From Skermanella rosea (GTDB lineage: Bacteria; Pseudomonadota; Alphaproteobacteria; Azospirillales; Azospirillaceae): DNA of 64,000 nt. Made by a program: the position numbers and the translations under genes. The notes under the pieces are model-generated. The model saw only the letters and a program-made list of their open reading frames with translations. It was not told the DNA's origin and did no database searches. The DNA lies in contig NZ_CP086111.1 of NCBI RefSeq assembly GCF_016806835.2, forward strand, positions 5,511,471 to 5,575,470, given 5' to 3'. This document shows, one piece after another, positions 42,357 to 51,528 of this stretch (its first letter is position 1; each line of letters starts with the position of its first letter).

Positions 42357-43633
42357 TGATCGCTCCAGGATCCAAGCTGCTGCCGGCATCCATTCCGTTC
42401 CGCTTTCTGGCGGCGGCCTTGCTGTTTCACCTCTTGGGCTGGACCGCGCTGGCAGCCGGGGCGCCGGTCGTGGCCGGTGCCGAGGGCGGGCTAGGCCTAC
42501 CGGTCGCAGCCCTCCACCTGATCACGCTCGGCGTGCTGACCGTCACGGCCGTCGGAGCCGGGTTCCAGCTGCTGCCAGTGGCGATCCAGGCCGATTTGCC
42601 CGGCGTGTGGCCGTGCAGGATGACTGGGTGGTTGCTGCTCCCGGGGGTCGTGGTGCTGACCTGGGGCATGATGACGGCCGACCTGTGGCTGCTCGGCATA
42701 GGAGGAATTTCCGTCGCACTGGCCCTGCTAGTGTTCGCGGTGGTGGTTGGTATGGCTCTGCTCCGCACCGACCAAACCAATCCGCAGGTCCGGCTGGTCG
42801 TCCGCCACTTGTGGGCGGCACTGGCCTGCCTGATGGCATTGGCCGTCCTGGGTCTTGCCCTGCTCGGCGACTTCGCGCACGGCTACCTGGATGACCACCG
42901 AACCGTGGCCGTAATCCACCTGGCGGTCGCCTGCTACGGCTTCCTGGGCTTGCTGGCCGCCGGGTTCGTACAGGTGCTGGTTCCCATGTTCGCCCTGGTG
43001 GCGCCGCAACGTGAACGCCCAGCCACACTCGTACTTGCTCTTGCTGTCGCTGCCCTCATCCTGGCCGGCGCCGGAGCCCTCATCGGTGCGGCTTCCCTCG
43101 GTCTGGCCGCGGCGTGCCTTCATGTCCATGGCATGGCGGGATTGATGCGCCGGCGGAACCGCCGTGATCTCGGAACCTCATTCCTCCTCGTCCGACTTTC
43201 CTGGGCCATGCTGCCTGCCAGTCTTGTGCTGGGGCTGCTCCTGATTCTGGATCTTCTGCCGGCCTGGGGCCCTGGGCTGTTCGTGCTGACGCTGGTGGGC
43301 GGCTGGCTGCTCAGCCTCGTGCTCGGCATGCTCCAGCGGATTCTGCCGTTCCTGAGTGCTATCCACGCAGCAAGGGCCGGCCGACGCATTCCCAAGGTGT
43401 CCGAGCTTAGCGACAGTCCGCTCCTGCAGATCCAGGCAGCGTGCCACGTCGCCGCACTGGCAGCGGTCGGGATGGGAATGGTGCTCGATCTGGAGGTTTT
43501 GATCCGCGGAGGCGCCCTGACAGGAGCAGGGGGAGCCGTCGCCTTCATCATCTACGCGCTCGATCTTTACCTGCGGATCAGGGCTCTGCCCCAGGTCCGC
43601 CCCGTCGCGGCGAGAGGAAAAACCGCTCCTTGA
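42353..43633 (+). CDS. polytopic membrane protein, nitrogen-oxide associated
   Basis: This encodes 426 residues with about 12 hydrophobic helices and conserved His residues in AALHLITLGVLTVTAVGAGF, VAVIHLAVACYGFLGLL and CLHVHGMAGL. The pattern of helix-embedded His recalls NnrS or haem-copper-oxidase-like membrane proteins that sit beside DUF2249 genes in denitrifiers. It is translationally coupled to the preceding gene and presumably controlled by the same FNR-type box. Haem binding is inference. Confidence 0.8.
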   Translation: MMIAPGSKLLPASIPFRFLAAALLFHLLGWTALAAGAPVVAGAEGGLGLPVAALHLITLGVLTVTAVGAGFQLLPVAIQADLPGVWPCRMTGWLLLPGVVVLTWGMMTADLWLLGIGGISVALALLVFAVVVGMALLRTDQTNPQVRLVVRHLWAALACLMALAVLGLALLGDFAHGYLDDHRTVAVIHLAVACYGFLGLLAAGFVQVLVPMFALVAPQRERPATLVLALAVAALILAGAGALIGAASLGLAAACLHVHGMAGLMRRRNRRDLGTSFLLVRLSWAMLPASLVLGLLLILDLLPAWGPGLFVLTLVGGWLLSLVLGMLQRILPFLSAIHAARAGRRIPKVSELSDSPLLQIQAACHVAALAAVGMGMVLDLEVLIRGGALTGAGGAVAFIIYALDLYLRIRALPQVRPVAARGKTAP

Positions 43634-43791
43634 TCTTCAGCGGGTGATCGTGTTAGTTATGACGCGGAAGGCTATGGCGTGGCACTCGTGCAATCCCTCA
43701 CTTTTCACGGGATTGGGAGTGTCGCTGGAGGCAGAGCCTGCTGCGAAAATTTCATCGATCCAGCAATGCCATTCGCGAAACCCCTCTCCCG

Positions 43792-44670
43792 TCAGTGGGC
43801 CAGCAGAACTGGGCAGTCGATCGGGTGATTGAGCATGTACCTCGTTGCTCCACCCAGGATTATTTCACGGAGGCGGCTATGACCGTATCCGCCCATTACC
43901 AATAATCCAGCATTCATTTCCATGGCTGTCGCGGCCAGCGCCTCGCCGACCGACCGGCCGTCCCGCTTGATGCTCAGAACCGAAGCTTCGACACCATGCC
44001 AGGCGAGATGCTTGACGAGACGTTCGGCGCGTGGGTGCTGATGTCGGGCGATTGCCGCAGGTGAAGGCGCCCTGCCCTCTTCCACGATCAGGATGGTAAC
44101 CACGTCCGCGCGCGCGATGAAGTCCTGAGCGCCTGACACCGCCCGGGCCGCCGCCAAGCTGTCATCCCAGGCGATCACAACGGAACTGCTTAGCCTCGTC
44201 AGATCGCCTGCCCTCAGGAGTACGGGGCGCCCGGACTCGAACAGGGCAGCCTCAAATATTTCCAGGTTCGCGGACTTGTCGGTTGGACGGGACAGCAGCG
44301 TCAGATCAGCCGCACGGGCTTCCGCAACGAAAGCTCGCACCACTGATTGCGTGATCTGTCGCCATTCAGCCGTCACGCCCCCGGCTTCCGTGAGTCTGGT
44401 AGCGACCGGGACCGAAGCAGTGGCCGTGAACTCCTCGAATGTCCTTTTGGCCGCGGAGGCAATCGTGTCAGCTTCGCATTGCGCCTTGCGAAGCATAGTG
44501 TCGAGCGTATCTGGAGAAAAGCCCTTGTCATAGAGCGGCATCTCCTGTCTCGGCTCCCATCCCACGTGCAGAACATCGACATGCGCGGAGAGCGGGGTCG
44601 CAAGCTTGAAGGCGTCCTCCAGAAGGTTTGCTTCCAGGCCGTTCGACGGAACGAGAACATGCTTTATCAT
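43792..44670 (-). CDS. universal stress protein with two UspA domains
   Basis: This encodes 292 residues from ATG 44670 (AAGGAGGGG upstream). The first domain begins MIKHVLVPSNGLEANLLED. The second begins VVIAWDDSLAAARAV and ends with the ATP-binding signature GGYGHSRLREIILGGATRYM and CPVLLAH. The first copy lacks the G-x2-G-x9-G loop. Tandem Usp proteins respond to starvation and low oxygen, which fits the nearby anaerobic respiration genes. Confidence 0.9.
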   Translation of the reverse strand: MIKHVLVPSNGLEANLLEDAFKLATPLSAHVDVLHVGWEPRQEMPLYDKGFSPDTLDTMLRKAQCEADTIASAAKRTFEEFTATASVPVATRLTEAGGVTAEWRQITQSVVRAFVAEARAADLTLLSRPTDKSANLEIFEAALFESGRPVLLRAGDLTRLSSSVVIAWDDSLAAARAVSGAQDFIARADVVTILIVEEGRAPSPAAIARHQHPRAERLVKHLAWHGVEASVLSIKRDGRSVGEALAATAMEMNAGLLVMGGYGHSRLREIILGGATRYMLNHPIDCPVLLAH

Positions 44671-44891
44671 CTGCCCCTCCTTGGTGCTGCCAGGTTGGTA
44701 AGGGCAGCTGCTGCAGAGTATCCGAAGCGGCATGAAACCATGTCAAGGCGCTACGGAAAGTCTATCGAGCCGAACCGAGCCTGAGTGAACTAGGGCCGGC
44801 AGAGACCTAGCCCGATCTCCATCGGCGCCAAACACAGCAGCAGGCATGCCACCTGTTCGAGCCGCAATTAGTCTTTTTTGAAACCTATTAC

Positions 44892-44920
44892 TTGACAGCG
44901 GGCGAGCACTCCCGGATATT
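44892..44920 (+). promoter_or_regulatory. sigma-70-type promoter of the glycine riboswitch
   Basis: TTGACA (44892-44897) and GATATT (44915-44920) are separated by 17 bases. Transcription would start around 44927, immediately before the first aptamer. The -35 box is perfect, and the -10 box matches four of six positions. Confidence 0.65.
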
Positions 44921-44929
44921 CCGCGTATT

Positions 44930-45125
44930 CTGCGGGAGAGAGAGGCGATATCCGCCTCCGCCGAAGGCGCAAACTCCCATAATCGCTCAGGCAGACCGAA
45001 CCGCAGAAACATTGTGCCGACTGGAGAGAGGCCAAGGTGCCGTACCATGCGCGCCCTGGCCCACCGAAGGGGCAGGCTCCGTCCGGAGCCGAAACTCTCA
45101 GGTAAAAGGACAGTGGGAGAGGCGT
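44930..45125 (+). ncRNA. tandem glycine riboswitch
   Basis: Aptamer 1 runs from GCGGGAGAG (about 44932) through CGCCGAAGGCGCAAACTCCC to ATCGCTCAGGCA and ACCG. Aptamer 2 runs from CTGGAGAGAGGCC (45021) through CACCGAAGGGGCAGG to ACTCTCAGGTAAAAGGACAG and GGAGAGG. The CCGAAGG, ACTCTCAGG and AGGACAG blocks are the glycine-riboswitch core, and two copies in series are the usual arrangement. The following gene belongs to PF03458, called glycine transporter/TRIC. The switch therefore probably controls glycine export or uptake. About 110 bases separate it from the start codon. Confidence 0.9.
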
Positions 45126-45237
45126 ACAGGATCCGCAACAGAGCGTGCCCTGTCTCTATCAGGAGTCTCCCCCAAATGTATCCACTGTTACCCTCAGCAT
45201 CCATTCCGCCGCCGCTTCCCATGCTCGGGGAATCGAC

Positions 45238-45852
45238 ATGCTGATCGTCGTCTACCTGATCGCCATCACCGTCGAGGCGATGTCCGGCGCCCTCGCGGCC
45301 GGGCGCCGCAACATGGATGTTTTCGGCGTTGCCGTCATCGCCTTCGTCACTGCGCTGGGCGGCGGCACCATCCGTGACCTGATCCTCGGCCACTTCCCCA
45401 TCCGCTGGACCCAGCACCCGGAATACATTGTCCTGGTGATCTCCGCCGGACTGCTGACCACCGTGCTCGCACGCTACATGCATCATTTGAAGCGTGTTTT
45501 TCTCGTACTCGATGCAATGGGCCTGATCGCGTTCTCGCTGATCGGCTGCAGTGTCGCGCTGGCGATGGATTACTCCATCATCGTCGCCATCATGGCAGGG
45601 ATGATGACCGGCATCTGCGGCGGCATGCTGCGTGACGTGCTGTGCAACCAGGTACCGCTGGTGCTCCGGCGTGAGCTCTATGCCAGCGTCTCACTGATCG
45701 TCTGCGCCCTCTTCATCGGCCTGCGCGAACTCGGCATCGACACCGACCTGAATACCGCAATCAGCTTCATCAGCGGCCTGACGCTCCGCCTGCTGGCCAT
45801 CTGGGGCGGCTGGAAGCTGCCGACCTTCTCCTACCAGCAGCGCTGGGATTGA
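45238..45852 (+). CDS. PF03458 membrane protein (glycine transporter / TRIC channel family)
   Basis: This encodes 204 residues from ATG 45238. Six to seven helices form two repeats, each with the family signature: TALGGGTIRDLILGHFP and GICGGMLRDVLCNQVPL. Bacterial members (YadS/YicG/UPF0126) form trimeric channels, and the family is also annotated as a glycine transporter. The tandem glycine riboswitch just upstream gives independent support for a glycine link. Confidence 0.92.
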   Translation: MLIVVYLIAITVEAMSGALAAGRRNMDVFGVAVIAFVTALGGGTIRDLILGHFPIRWTQHPEYIVLVISAGLLTTVLARYMHHLKRVFLVLDAMGLIAFSLIGCSVALAMDYSIIVAIMAGMMTGICGGMLRDVLCNQVPLVLRRELYASVSLIVCALFIGLRELGIDTDLNTAISFISGLTLRLLAIWGGWKLPTFSYQQRWD

Positions 45853-46012
45853 TAGGCTGACCGGCATGATCGGTACCTCCGGCTGCCTGGCAATCCTGGT
45901 ATCGGGAAACCGAAGTTCCTGGATCAGCAGCCTCACACAGACCGGAGAAGCCAAGCTACGATGGCACTGCTGCGTGGTTCCCATCCATGACTGATTTCCG
46001 GCGCAGGTAAGA

Positions 46013-46933
46013 TCAGGTCTCCAATCCTTCCGGTATCTTCCACCCCCATTCCCGATATGCCTCGATGATTACCCTCGCCATGACCATCGCTTCGTGCGAC
46101 CGGTCATCGGCCCGGCGGCTCATGATGATCGGAGACGTGATGGTCTGCTCGATCAACTCGCGGTAGACCACATCGTCCCGGCGCAGGCGCTGCACCGAAG
46201 TCGGGACGATGCAGATACCGACCTCCGCCGCGACCAGGCCGATCGCCGTCTGAAGCTCGCGGGCCTCGTGGGCGATGTGCGGCTCGAGGCCGCGGTCGCG
46301 GAAGATCGAGATCACCTGATCGGCATAGCTCGGTCGCGGCACCCGGGGGTACAGGATCAGCGGTTCCCCGGCCAATTCCCCGAAGCTCAGCGGCCCCTCC
46401 CGCTGCAGAAGAGGATGGCTGAGCGGCAGGGCCACCACGAGCCGTTCCTCGCGAAGGACGTCCCGGCGGACCGCCGGATCGTCTAGGCGAATGCGGCCGA
46501 AACCGACATTGATCCGGCCATCCTTCAGGGCCGCGATCTGTTCCAGGCTGGCCATCTCGACGAGGCTGACGTCGAGCCCCGGCGTTTCCGCGCGGAAACG
46601 CCGGATCAGTTGCGGCAGGGCCGCGTAGATGGTCGAGGCGACGAAACCGATGACGAACCGAGGTCGCTCCGCCTCGCGAAAGCGCCGCATCATCGTGCGC
46701 AGGTCGTCGAAGCGTTCAAGAACCAGGACGGCATGCTCGAAGAAAAGCCGGCCAGCCTCGGTCAGACGCAGCGGCCTGCTATCCCGGTCGAGAAGCATGA
46801 TACCGACCTCATCCTCGAGCTGCTGGATCTGGCGGCTCAACGGCGGCTGGGCGATATGGAGCTTCTCGGCGGCCCGGGTGAAGTTCCGCTCCCGGGCGAC
46901 GGTGATGAAGTAACGGAGATGGCGGATCTCCAT
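46013..46933 (-). CDS. catR: LysR-family regulator, CatR/CatM/BenM-like
   Basis: This encodes 306 residues from ATG 46933 (GGAGG 6 bases before). The helix-turn-helix is RNFTRAAEKLHIAQPPLSRQ, followed by the LysR effector domain (FVIGFVASTIYAALPQL). The start MEIRHLRYF and the position divergent from catB are those of CatR/CatM, which activate the pathway when cis,cis-muconate (and in BenM benzoate) is bound. An ATAC-N7-GTAT site overlaps its own ribosome site, suggesting autorepression. Confidence 0.88.
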   Translation of the reverse strand: MEIRHLRYFITVARERNFTRAAEKLHIAQPPLSRQIQQLEDEVGIMLLDRDSRPLRLTEAGRLFFEHAVLVLERFDDLRTMMRRFREAERPRFVIGFVASTIYAALPQLIRRFRAETPGLDVSLVEMASLEQIAALKDGRINVGFGRIRLDDPAVRRDVLREERLVVALPLSHPLLQREGPLSFGELAGEPLILYPRVPRPSYADQVISIFRDRGLEPHIAHEARELQTAIGLVAAEVGICIVPTSVQRLRRDDVVYRELIEQTITSPIIMSRRADDRSHEAMVMARVIIEAYREWGWKIPEGLET

Positions 46934-46936
46934 TTC

Positions 46937-46951
46937 ATACCTCCAGGGTAT
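46937..46951. promoter_or_regulatory. CatM/BenM-type operator ATAC-N7-GTAT
   Basis: ATACCTCCAGGGTAT matches the published BenM/CatM recognition form ATAC-N7-GTAT exactly. It covers the ribosome site of the LysR gene and lies 85 bases before catB. It is within the only regulatory gap (46934-47035) shared by the regulator and the catabolic operon. Confidence 0.65.
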
Positions 46952-47035
46952 CACTCAAGACCAATTTAGTATTTCCTTTTCCATAAGCCAAGACTTAGTT
47001 TTCTGGCCATAGGGAGCTCAGGGAGCATCAAAATA

Positions 47036-48190
47036 ATGTTGCAGATCAAAGAGATCGAGACCTTTCTGGTCGATCTTCCGACCATCAGGCCTCATGTTCT
47101 CTCGATGGCGACGATGTATCGCCAGACGATAGTGATCGTTCGCCTCCACTGCTCGGACGGTATCGTCGGCATCGGCGAAGGCACGACTATCGGCGGCCTG
47201 AGCTACGGCGAGGAAAGCCCGGAGAGCATCAAGCTCGCCATCGATACCTACTTCGAACCCATTCTCAGGACTTGCGACCCCTCCCGGGTCGGCCAGACCA
47301 TGGCCAGGATCGGGCGTGTCGTCATCGGCAACCATTTCGCCAAATCGGCGGTGGAAACGGCGCTGCTGGACGCCATGGGCAAGCGCGTCGGCCTGCCGGT
47401 CTCCGAACTGCTGGGCGGACGCCACCGCGATGAGTTGCCGGTCGCCTGGACGCTGGCCAGCGGCGACACCTCCAAAGACATTGAAGAGGCCAAGCGTGTC
47501 CTGAGCCTGCGCCGCCACAACATCTTCAAGCTGAAGATCGGCAAGCGCGCGGTGACCGATGACGTCGCTCATGTGGCATCGATCAAGAAGGCGCTCGGCG
47601 ATAAGGCCAGCGTGCGGGTCGATGTCAACCAGGCCTGGGATGAGGCCAGTGCTTCCCGCGGGTTGGCGATGCTTGAAGATGCCGGTGTGGATCTGGTCGA
47701 GCAGCCGATCTCCAGGGCGAACCGCTCCGGGCTGGCGCGGCTTGCTGCCCGCTTCATCATCCCGATCATGGCCGACGAGTCCCTCCACGGACCGGACGAC
47801 GCCTTCGACCTCGCGATCCAGGCAGCGGCGGATGTTTTCGCGGTTAAGATCGCGCAGTCGGGCGGTTTGCAGGCTGCCGGACGGGTGGGGGCCATCGCGG
47901 ATGCCGCCAGCATCGGGCTTTATGGCGGCACGATGCTCGAGGCCGGCGTCGGCACGATCGCCTCGGCGCACCTGTTCGCGACGTTTCCCCAGCTTGCCTG
48001 GGGTACCGAACTCTTCGGACCACTTCTCCTCACCGAAGAGATTCTGACCGAGCCTTTGGGCTACGGCGATTTCGCCCTGAAGGTACCGGACAAGCCCGGC
48101 CTCGGCGTCGAGTTGGATCCGGACCGTATCGACTTCTTCCGCCGCGACCGGGCCGGCACACGGACGCACAGCTTTCCAGGAAAACTTTAA
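47036..48190 (+). CDS. catB: muconate cycloisomerase CatB
   Basis: This encodes 384 residues of the enolase superfamily, converting cis,cis-muconate to (+)-muconolactone. The catalytic Lys is in FKLKIGKRAV, metal ligands are in RVDVNQAWDE, VEQPI and MADESLHG, and the second Lys is in FAVKIAQSGG. The N-terminal capping domain begins IKEIETFLVDLPTIRPH. The gene opens the operon. Genome context and the FLVDLPTIRPH start favour CatB over other lactonising enzymes. Confidence 0.94.
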   Translation: MLQIKEIETFLVDLPTIRPHVLSMATMYRQTIVIVRLHCSDGIVGIGEGTTIGGLSYGEESPESIKLAIDTYFEPILRTCDPSRVGQTMARIGRVVIGNHFAKSAVETALLDAMGKRVGLPVSELLGGRHRDELPVAWTLASGDTSKDIEEAKRVLSLRRHNIFKLKIGKRAVTDDVAHVASIKKALGDKASVRVDVNQAWDEASASRGLAMLEDAGVDLVEQPISRANRSGLARLAARFIIPIMADESLHGPDDAFDLAIQAAADVFAVKIAQSGGLQAAGRVGAIADAASIGLYGGTMLEAGVGTIASAHLFATFPQLAWGTELFGPLLLTEEILTEPLGYGDFALKVPDKPGLGVELDPDRIDFFRRDRAGTRTHSFPGKL

Positions 48191-48273
48191 GAATACAGCG
48201 TTCTGGAGAAACAATAGAAGCGTATCTGCCCGGTGAAGTGTCAGCAGTCAACTATAACCATGGAGGAACAACA

Positions 48274-48564
48274 ATGCTGTTCCAAGTCGAAATGGAAGTC
48301 CGCCTGCCGCACGACATGGCACCCAGCGCGGCGGACGAGTTGAAGCGCGTCGAGCGCGAGCGGGCCCAGCAGCTGATGCGGGACGGCAAGTGGCGCCATC
48401 TCTGGCGCGTGGTCGGTCACTACTCGAACACCAGCGTCTTCGACGTCGAGAGCCACGACGAGCTGCACGCGATCCTCACGTCGCTGCCGCTCTTCCCCTT
48501 CATGAAGATGAAGGTCACGCCTCTGTGCCGCCACCCCTCGTCCATCCGTGGGGACGACACCTGA
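48274..48564 (+). CDS. catC: muconolactone delta-isomerase CatC
   Basis: This encodes 96 residues from ATG 48274 (TGGAGGAAC upstream). The start MLFQVEMEVRLPHDM and the core KWRHLWRVVGHYSNTSVFDV, with SLPLFPFMKMKVTPL, are those of CatC. It isomerises muconolactone to 3-oxoadipate enol-lactone and normally assembles as a decamer. It lies between catB and catA. Confidence 0.95.
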   Translation: MLFQVEMEVRLPHDMAPSAADELKRVERERAQQLMRDGKWRHLWRVVGHYSNTSVFDVESHDELHAILTSLPLFPFMKMKVTPLCRHPSSIRGDDT

Positions 48565-48613
48565 GTTCGCAACCGGCGAGCAATCCAACAATCAATGCCA
48601 AGGGAGAGAAACC

Positions 48614-49528
48614 ATGCAAAAGGAACAGATCAAGCAGCTCGTTGACCGCATCAGCGGCACCCAGATCAGGGAACCCAACCCGCGGGTCAAGGCGATCGTC
48701 GATCGCATGCTGCTCGACCTCTTCAACGTCATCGACGACTTCGATGTCCAGCCGGAAGAGTTCTGGTCGGCACTGGGCTACCTGACCGAGCTCGGACAGC
48801 GCAACGAGTTCGCCCTGCTCTCGGCCGGCCTCGGCATCGATCACTATTTCGATGTCCGGCTCGACGAGAAGGAGGCGCAGGTCGGCATCGAGCCGGGCAG
48901 CACGCCGCGCACCATCGAGGGGCCGCTCTACGTCGCCGGCGCTCCGGTTTGCCAAGGCGAGGCCCGACTGGACGACGACACGGACAGGGGCGAGATCCTG
49001 TTCATGGACGGCCAGGTGACCGACACGCAAGGCGCGCCGATCGCCGGCGCGCTGGTCGAGGTCTGGCACGCCAACTCGCTCGGCAACTACTCCTACTTCG
49101 ACAAGAGCCAGAGCGCCTTCAACCTGCGGCGCACCATCGTGACCGACGCCGAGGGACGCTACCGCTTCCGCAGCATCATGCCGTCCGGCTACGGCTGTCC
49201 GCCCGATGGCCCGACGCAGAAGCTCCTGAACCTGCTCGGCCGCCACGGCCAGCGCCCGGCGCACATCCATTTCTTCGTCTCGGCACCGGGATTCCGGCAA
49301 CTCACGACCCAGATCAACATCCAGGGCGACAAGTACATCTACGAGGACTTCGCCTTCGCCACGCGGGACGAACTGATCCCCGACGTGACACACCAAACCG
49401 ACGAAGCGGCACTCCGCGATAAGGGCGTGGATCGCCCGTTCGCCACGATCACCTTCAACTTCGCGTTGCCGCATGCCGTCGAAGGCGTGCCCAGCACCCT
49501 GATCGACCGGCCCCGGGCCGCCGCCTGA
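48614..49528 (+). CDS. catA: catechol 1,2-dioxygenase CatA
   Basis: This encodes 304 residues from ATG 48614, since GGGAGAG precedes it. The N-terminal helical dimerisation region leads to [11 protein letters not shown]. The non-haem Fe(III) ligands are expected in GNYSYFD (Tyr), [14 protein letters not shown] (Tyr) and RPAHIHFFV (two His). The enzyme performs intradiol cleavage of catechol to cis,cis-muconate. It is followed by a 68-base gap with a hairpin (49539-49566) before benA. Confidence 0.95.
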   Translation: MQKEQIKQLVDRISGTQIREPNPRVKAIVDRMLLDLFNVIDDFDVQPEEFWSALGYLTELGQRNEFALLSAGLGIDHYFDVRLDEKEAQVGIEPGSTPRTIEGPLYVAGAPVCQGEARLDDDTDRGEILFMDGQVTDTQGAPIAGALVEVWHANSLGNYSYFDKSQSAFNLRRTIVTDAEGRYRFRSIMPSGYGCPPDGPTQKLLNLLGRHGQRPAHIHFFVSAPGFRQLTTQINIQGDKYIYEDFAFATRDELIPDVTHQTDEAALRDKGVDRPFATITFNFALPHAVEGVPSTLIDRPRAAA

Positions 49529-49596
49529 CCCTTGCACTGCCCCTCCCGCTTTTCGGCGAGAGGGGCGGGACTAACAAAATCAACGGAGGAAGCACC

Positions 49597-50958
49597 ATGG
49601 ACACCCATCTCATGGAACGGATCGACGCGGCCATCGTCGAGGACAAGGAGCACGGCCTCTACCGCGCCAAGCGCGACATCTTCACCGATCCCGAGCTGTT
49701 CGAGCTGGAGATGAAGCACATCTTCGAGGGCAACTGGATCTATCTTGCTCACGAAAGCCAGATCCCCAACAAGAACGACTACTACACGACCCACATGGGC
49801 CGGCAACCGATCTTCATCGCCCGCAACCGCAATGGCGAACTGAACGCCTTCATCAACGCCTGCAGCCACCGCGGCGCCATGCTGTGCCGCCACAAGCGGG
49901 CCAACAAGGCGACCTATACCTGCCCGTTCCACGGCTGGACCTTCAACAACTCCGGTAAGCTGCTCAAGGTCAAGGACCCCGAGGGCGCCGGCTACCCGGA
50001 GCAGTTCAACAAGGACGGCTCGCACGACCTGACCAAGGTGCCCCGGTTCGAATCCTACCGCGGCTTCCTGTTCGGCAGCCTCAATCCCGACGTGCCGCCG
50101 CTGGCCGAGCACCTGGGTGAATCGGCCAAGATCATCGACCTGATCGTGGACCAGTCGCCCGACGGGCTGGAAGTGCTGCGCGGCTCCTCGTCCTACATCT
50201 ATGACGGCAACTGGAAGCTCCAGACCGAGAACGGCGCCGACGGCTACCATGTCAGCGCGGTCCACTGGAACTATGCCGCGACGACCAGCCGGCGCAAGAC
50301 CGCGGTTAACCCGGACACGACCCGCGCCATGGATGCCGGCGGCTGGGCCAAGCAGGGCGGCGGCTTCTACTCGTTCGAGCACGGCCACCTGCTGCTGTGG
50401 ACCCGCTGGTCCAATCCCGAGGACCGGCCGCTCTACGAGCGCCGTGACGAGCTGGTCGCCCAGTACGGGCAGGCACGGGCGGACTGGATGATCGGCATCT
50501 CGCGCAACCTGTGCCTCTACCCCAACGTCTACCTGATGGATCAGTTCGGCTCGCAGATCCGCACGTACCGGCCGATCAGCGTCGATAAGACGGAAGTCAC
50601 GATCTACTGCATCGCGCCGAAGAACGAGAGCGCCTCGGCCCGGGCCCAGCGTATCCGGCAGTACGAGGATTTCTTCAACGCCAGCGGCATGGCGACCCCG
50701 GACGACCTGGAGGAATTCCGCTCTTGCCAGATCGGCTACATGGGCAAGGCGGCCCCCTGGAACGACCTGAGCCGCGGCGCCGAGCACTGGGTTCATGGCG
50801 CCGATCAGAACGCCGAGCAGATTGGCCTGCAGCCGCTGATGAGCGGCAAGCTGACCGAGGACGAGGGTTTGTTCGTCGTCCAGCACCAGTACTGGCAGGA
50901 CACCATGCGGCGCGCCCTTGAGGTCGAAGCCGCTGAAAAGAACGCGAAGAAGTCGTAA
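49597..50958 (+). CDS. benA: benzoate 1,2-dioxygenase large subunit BenA
   Basis: This encodes 453 residues. The Rieske centre is CSHRGAMLC with TCPFHGWTF (C-x-H and C-x2-H). The mononuclear iron site is [16 protein letters not shown] (Asp, His, His). The enzyme cis-dihydroxylates benzoate, with electrons from BenC. GGAGGAAGC precedes the start. The family also includes toluate (XylX) and anthranilate (AntA) dioxygenases. The CatA/BenD context supports benzoate. Confidence 0.94.
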   Translation: MDTHLMERIDAAIVEDKEHGLYRAKRDIFTDPELFELEMKHIFEGNWIYLAHESQIPNKNDYYTTHMGRQPIFIARNRNGELNAFINACSHRGAMLCRHKRANKATYTCPFHGWTFNNSGKLLKVKDPEGAGYPEQFNKDGSHDLTKVPRFESYRGFLFGSLNPDVPPLAEHLGESAKIIDLIVDQSPDGLEVLRGSSSYIYDGNWKLQTENGADGYHVSAVHWNYAATTSRRKTAVNPDTTRAMDAGGWAKQGGGFYSFEHGHLLLWTRWSNPEDRPLYERRDELVAQYGQARADWMIGISRNLCLYPNVYLMDQFGSQIRTYRPISVDKTEVTIYCIAPKNESASARAQRIRQYEDFFNASGMATPDDLEEFRSCQIGYMGKAAPWNDLSRGAEHWVHGADQNAEQIGLQPLMSGKLTEDEGLFVVQHQYWQDTMRRALEVEAAEKNAKKS

Positions 50959-50969
50959 GGGAGGCCGAC

Positions 50970-51461
50970 ATGACGATCACGTACGAAAACCTGCTGGCCT
51001 TCCTCTACCGCGAAGCCCGCCTGCTCGACGACAAGCAGTGGGAGGAGTGGCTTCAGCTCTACGCACCGGACGCCGAGTTCTGGATGCCGGCCTGGGACGA
51101 CGACGGCACCCTGGTGACCGATCCGCAGCGCGAGATCTCGCTGATCTGGTACGGAAACCGTGGCGGCCTGGAGGACCGGGTATTCCGCATCAAGACCGAG
51201 CGGTCCAGCGCCACGTCACTGCCGGAGCCGCGGACCTCGCACAACATCAGCAACGTCGAAATCCTGGAGCAGCAGGATGGCGTCTGCAAGCTGCGCTTCA
51301 ACTGGTTCACCCTGAACTTCAGGTACAAGCTGACCGACACATACTTCGGAACCTCGTTCTACACGCTCGACACTTCGGGCGGGCGGCCGCTGATCAAGAA
51401 CAAGAAGGTCGTGCTGAAGAACGACTACATCCATCACGTCATCGATATCTATCACATCTGA
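50970..51461 (+). CDS. benB: benzoate 1,2-dioxygenase small subunit BenB
   Basis: This encodes 163 residues of the ring-hydroxylating beta subunit. It contains FLYREARLLDDKQWEEWLQL, PDAEFWMPAWDDDG and SHNISNVEILEQQ, and ends HHVIDIYHI. It has no cofactor and completes the hexamer with BenA. It starts 11 bases after benA behind GGGAGGCC. Confidence 0.94.
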   Translation: MTITYENLLAFLYREARLLDDKQWEEWLQLYAPDAEFWMPAWDDDGTLVTDPQREISLIWYGNRGGLEDRVFRIKTERSSATSLPEPRTSHNISNVEILEQQDGVCKLRFNWFTLNFRYKLTDTYFGTSFYTLDTSGGRPLIKNKKVVLKNDYIHHVIDIYHI

Positions 51462-51528
51462 TCGGGCATATCCGATCGGCCACATCTGATCAGCATTTTT
51501 TCGGATGCCGTGATCAGGGAGGATGACC

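Noticed and set aside
49339-50886. 515-codon minus frame opposite benA
   Set aside because: It is antisense to a clear Rieske dioxygenase and shows no motif of its own.
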